The notes under the pieces: model-generated
Told to the model about the DNA's origin: nothing
The model's database searches: none
The model's input: the letters and a program-made list of their open reading frames with translations, nothing else
From: Vulcanococcus sp943368105
GTDB taxonomy: Bacteria > Cyanobacteriota > Cyanobacteriia > PCC-6307 > Cyanobiaceae
Reading direction: 5' to 3'
DNA length: 64,000 bases
NCBI GenBank assembly: GCA_943368105.1
Contig: CALRKO020000005.1
Span: forward strand, 62,001-126,000
Made by a program: the position numbers and the translations under genes
Shown here: positions 60,851 through 64,000 of the stretch, piece after piece
Position numbering within the stretch: position 1 is the first letter of the stretch
Layout of the letters: every line of letters starts with the position of its first letter

Positions 60851-63800
60851 TCACACCCTCAGCACCGCCGCGTTCCGGGCCTTGAGCTGCTCGGCGCGCT
60901 GGGTGTCGGTGAGGCCATCGGCGCCGGGGATCTGGTCGGCCATCGAGCGCAGCCAGCCCATCAGCTCCTCCAGCTGCCTCTCGGGCGGCAGCACCCCCAG
61001 GCCCCGGGCCAGCACCTTGGCGGTGCTGCCGGCACCGGCCTGGTACACCAGCCGGCCGTGCAGGTGCTGGGGCAGGCCCTGGCGCAGCAGGCGGAAGGCG
61101 GGCTCCTCCATCGGCGTCTCCAGGGCGATGTTGGGCTTCTCCGGCTTGATGCGCGAGAAGCCGCAGCGCCGGGCCAGCAGCTTCAGCTCCAGGAGCTGCA
61201 GCAGGGAGGTCACCGGCGCCGGGATGGCGCCGTAGCGGTCCACCCAGCCGGCGGCCAGCTCCAGCAGGGCCTCCTGGCTGCTGCAGTCGGCCGCCGCCCG
61301 GTAGGCGGCCATCTTCTCGTCGTTCTCGGTGATCCAGTCGCCGGGGATGAAGGCGGTGATCGGCAGGTCGATCTGGGTGTCGTCGACAGCAGGGATGTCC
61401 TGCCCCTGGATCTCCGCCAGCGACTCCTGCAGCATCTCCATGTAGAGATCGAAGCCGATGGCCTCCATCTGGCCGCTCTGCTCCACCCCCAGCAGGTTGC
61501 CCACACCGCGGATCTCCATGTCGCGCATGGCCAGCTGGTAGCCGGAGCCCAGCTGGGCGAACTCCTGGATCGCCCGCAGCCGCTGGCGCGCCGCCTCACT
61601 CAGGGAGGCATCGCCCGGATAGAACAGCCAAGCGTGGGCCTGGATGCCGCTGCGGCCCACCCGGCCCCGCAGCTGATAGAGCTGGGCCAGGCCGAACCTG
61701 TGGGCGTCCTCGATCAGGATCGTGTTCACCCGCGGGATATCCAGGCCGCTCTCCACGATCGTGGTGCAGAGCATCAGGTCGGCCTCGCCGGCGTTGAAGG
61801 CCACCATGGCGCTCTCCAGCTCCCCCTCGGCCATCTGGCCGTGGGCCACCAGCAGCCGCAGACCCGGGATCATCGCCCGCAGGCCCGCGGCCACATCCTC
61901 GATGCCCTCCACCCGTGGCACCACGTAGAAGATCTGGCCGCCGCGGTCCAGCTCCTGGCGGATGGCACTGCGCACCGCCTCCTCATCCAGGGCGGCCAGG
62001 TGGGTCTTGATCGGCCGGCGCAGGGGCGGCGGCGTGGTGATCAGGCTCATCTCCCGCACCCCCGAGAGGCTCATGTAGAGGGTGCGCGGGATCGGCGTGG
62101 CGCTGAGGGTAAGCACGTCCACGTCCTTCCTGAGGGCCTTGATCTTCTCCTTCTGGTTCACGCCGAAGCGCTGCTCCTCATCCACCACCAGCAGCCCCAG
62201 CTGCCTGAAGCGGGTGCCCTTGCCCAGCAGCTGGTGGGTGCCCACCACCACGTCCACCGTGCCCTCCGCCAGCCCCTCCTGGATCACCTTGCGCTCGCCG
62301 GCGGTGCGGAAGCGGTTGAGCAGACTCACCTTGAGTGGATAGGGCGCGAAGCGCTCCGAGAGCGAGCGCCAGTGCTGCTGGGCCAGCACCGTGGTGGGCG
62401 CCAGCATCGCCACCTGCTTGCCGGCCGTCACCGCCTTGAAGATGGCGCGGATCGCCACCTCCGTCTTGCCGAAGCCCACATCGCCGCACACCAGCCGGTC
62501 CATGGGCTGGGGCTGTTCCATGTCGCGCTTCACCTCCGTGATCGCCTTGAGCTGATCCGGGGTGGGCTCGTAGGGGAAGGAGTCCTCCAGTTCGCCCTGC
62601 CAGGGGCCATCGGGGGGGTAGGCGAAGCCCGGCGCCCGGTGGCGTTCGGCGTAGAGCTTCACCAGATCGAGGGCCACCCGGCGCACGGCCTTCTGGGCCC
62701 GCTCCTTGGCCTTGGCCCAGGCGGTGCCGCCCATGCGGTTGAGGTCGGGCGGGCTGTCGCTGGTGGCGCGGTAGCGGCCGAGGCTGCCCAGCTGGTCGGC
62801 GGCCACCCGCAGCAGGCCGTCGGCGTACTGCACCACCAGGTAGTCGCGCGACTCGCCGCCGATGGCCAGCTTCTCCAGCTTCAGGAACCGGCCGATGCCG
62901 TGGTTGCGGTGCACCACGAAGTCGCCCGGCTGCATCTTGTTCGGGTCCACCGTGCGGCTGGCGGCCTTGCGGCGGCGGCGCACGTAGCCGGTGGCGGCCA
63001 GGGCGTGCTGGCCGAAGAACTCCCGGTCGCTGATCAGCACCAGCCGCCAGGCCGGCAGCTGCAGGCCCTCCAGCTCGGCGGTGCCCCTCGTCTTCAGGGC
63101 CACCGGCGTGCGCTGCTCCACCAGGCGGTCGATGGCGGGGTAGTCCGCCGGGTTGGGCACGAAGCGGGTGATGCAGTCGTGCTCCTCCAGCAGGGCCACC
63201 GCCCGGCTGGGCTGGGCCGACAGCAGCCACACCGTGGCCCCCTCGGCGGTGAAGCCCTTCACCAGCCCCGCCAGCCGGCCGAAGGCATTGGGGTGGGCCG
63301 GCACCGGGCGGGAGGCCAGATCGAAGCTGTTGGCGTGGCCGTCCGTCTCGTGCAGCTCCGCCAGGTCGAAGCCGGCGAAGGCCTCCGCCTGCTCCAGGGC
63401 CTCGGCGGGCGGCCGGTGCAGCAGCGGCGGCAGCAGGGCGGCGATGGCCTCGGCGCCGGTGCTTGCCGCCCGGGCCAGCTCGGCGCAGATGTCGCCGTGG
63501 TGGTCGCCGGCATGGTCGCACCACTGCTGGCCGTGGGAGAGGCAGTGGCGCCGCTCGTCCACGGCGATCAGGGTGTTGGCGGGCAGGTAGGTGAGCAGCG
63601 AGGCGGGCCGCCGCCAGGCCAGCCCCATCAGCCGCCGCATGCCCTCGGGGGTACCGCCTTCCAGCAGCTGCTCCAGGGCCGCGGGGCTGAGCAGCTGGTC
63701 AAGCCCGTCGGGCATCGCCTCCCGCAGGGCATCGGCCACCAGCGGGCCGTAGCCGGTGGGGGTGAGCCGCACCACGGCGACGGCGTCGAGGGAGCGCTGG

Positions 63801-64000
63801 GAGGCGGGGTCGAACTCCCGCAGCTTCTCCAGCTCCTCGCCGAAGAACTCCAGCCGCACCGGCAGCTCGGCGCTCACCGGGAACACGTCGACGATGTCGC
63901 CGCGGCGGCTCCAGCTGCCCTCCTGCTCGATGGTGGGCACCCGCTCGTAGCCCAGCTGCGCCAGGGTCTCGCCCAGCTGCTCGAGGTCCACCCTGTCGCC
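60851..64000 (-). CDS. mfd: Transcription-repair coupling factor Mfd, 5' end beyond the window
   Basis: At least 1050 residues are visible, continuing past the window edge. Domains: UvrB-like region (start of view), RNA-polymerase-interacting domain (FVVHRNHGIGRFLKLEKL), translocase with Walker A GDVGFGKTEVAIR and DEEQ box VVDEEQRFGV, motifs TIVESGLDIPR and QLRGRVGRSGIQAHAWL, and the C-terminal D7 domain. It removes stalled RNA polymerase and recruits UvrA for repair. Its stop is 87 bp from the RES toxin stop, convergent. Confidence 0.97.
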   Translation of the reverse strand, partial: GDRVDLEQLGETLAQLGYERVPTIEQEGSWSRRGDIVDVFPVSAELPVRLEFFGEELEKLREFDPASQRSLDAVAVVRLTPTGYGPLVADALREAMPDGLDQLLSPAALEQLLEGGTPEGMRRLMGLAWRRPASLLTYLPANTLIAVDERRHCLSHGQQWCDHAGDHHGDICAELARAASTGAEAIAALLPPLLHRPPAEALEQAEAFAGFDLAELHETDGHANSFDLASRPVPAHPNAFGRLAGLVKGFTAEGATVWLLSAQPSRAVALLEEHDCITRFVPNPADYPAIDRLVEQRTPVALKTRGTAELEGLQLPAWRLVLISDREFFGQHALAATGYVRRRRKAASRTVDPNKMQPGDFVVHRNHGIGRFLKLEKLAIGGESRDYLVVQYADGLLRVAADQLGSLGRYRATSDSPPDLNRMGGTAWAKAKERAQKAVRRVALDLVKLYAERHRAPGFAYPPDGPWQGELEDSFPYEPTPDQLKAITEVKRDMEQPQPMDRLVCGDVGFGKTEVAIRAIFKAVTAGKQVAMLAPTTVLAQQHWRSLSERFAPYPLKVSLLNRFRTAGERKVIQEGLAEGTVDVVVGTHQLLGKGTRFRQLGLLVVDEEQRFGVNQKEKIKALRKDVDVLTLSATPIPRTLYMSLSGVREMSLITTPPPLRRPIKTHLAALDEEAVRSAIRQELDRGGQIFYVVPRVEGIEDVAAGLRAMIPGLRLLVAHGQMAEGELESAMVAFNAGEADLMLCTTIVESGLDIPRVNTILIEDAHRFGLAQLYQLRGRVGRSGIQAHAWLFYPGDASLSEAARQRLRAIQEFAQLGSGYQLAMRDMEIRGVGNLLGVEQSGQMEAIGFDLYMEMLQESLAEIQGQDIPAVDDTQIDLPITAFIPGDWITENDEKMAAYRAAADCSSQEALLELAAGWVDRYGAIPAPVTSLLQLLELKLLARRCGFSRIKPEKPNIALETPMEEPAFRLLRQGLPQHLHGRLVYQAGAGSTAKVLARGLGVLPPERQLEELMGWLRSMADQIPGADGLTDTQRAEQLKARNAAVLRV

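Overview
This window is a very GC-rich, densely packed piece of a cyanobacterial chromosome. Markers that only make sense in a cyanobacterium are the orange carotenoid protein (OCP) with its fluorescence recovery protein and ketolase, NdhL of the photosynthetic NDH-1 complex, a CPP1-like protein, DUF3007/DUF3531/DUF2214 proteins, a PsiE-like protein and an SLH-domain porin. The high GC, compact spacing and many proteins typical of picocyanobacteria point to the Cyanobium / freshwater or coastal Synechococcus (cluster 5) lineage. This is an inference from gene content, not a measured phylogeny.

Layout. 1-10.3 kb is metal-rich: a cut-off MFS transporter, a ferric-iron ABC permease (futB type), a tiny membrane protein, a His-rich COG0523 metallochaperone, a major porin, an imelysin/di-heme oxidoreductase operon and a ferritin. 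10.4-20.2 kb is a zinc island: divergent znuA/znuC around a Zur-box-like palindrome, zur, znuB, an overlapping four-gene string (6-carboxytetrahydropterin synthase-like, YcgR-type permease, TIGR03943/YcgQ-type protein, propeller-like protein), an HD-GYP/PAS protein and hisIE. 20.2-31.6 kb holds a matrixin-like protease, a group-2 type sigma factor, small membrane proteins, a Nif11-cupin fusion, a cytochrome c6-like protein, trpA-DUF3007-ndhL and tRNA-Leu(UAA). 31.7-33.8 kb is the photoprotection cluster ocp-crtW-frp. 34-45 kb is housekeeping (M32 carboxypeptidase, ppa, L,D-transpeptidase, prfC, hslO, rsmE, phytyl-phosphate kinase-like) plus a second sigma factor. 45-49.6 kb is a PhnCDE-type phosphite/phosphonate ABC operon with two small membrane ORFs inside it. 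49.6-56.6 kb has aspC-like, ispG and ctpA. 56.6-60.8 kb is the only clearly accessory stretch: a decayed IS3-type transposase, a TerB/EcsC-like protein and an Xre/RES toxin-antitoxin pair. The window ends inside mfd.

How it fits together. Iron uptake and storage, zinc uptake and zinc-dependent or zinc-sparing proteins, carotenoid photoprotection and phosphorus scavenging suit a picocyanobacterium in poor, brightly lit water. Genes are packed with 1-4 base overlaps (ATGA, TGATG, GTGA, TTGA and perhaps CTGA).

The most useful pattern outside the genes is a recurrent -10-like hexamer TAGNNT at two preferred distances from start codons: about 27-35 nt (short leaders) and 12-13 nt (predicted leaderless). 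It refines several starts, shows a separate promoter for frp, and places the Zur box over both znu promoters. No CRISPR array, prophage or rRNA was seen.
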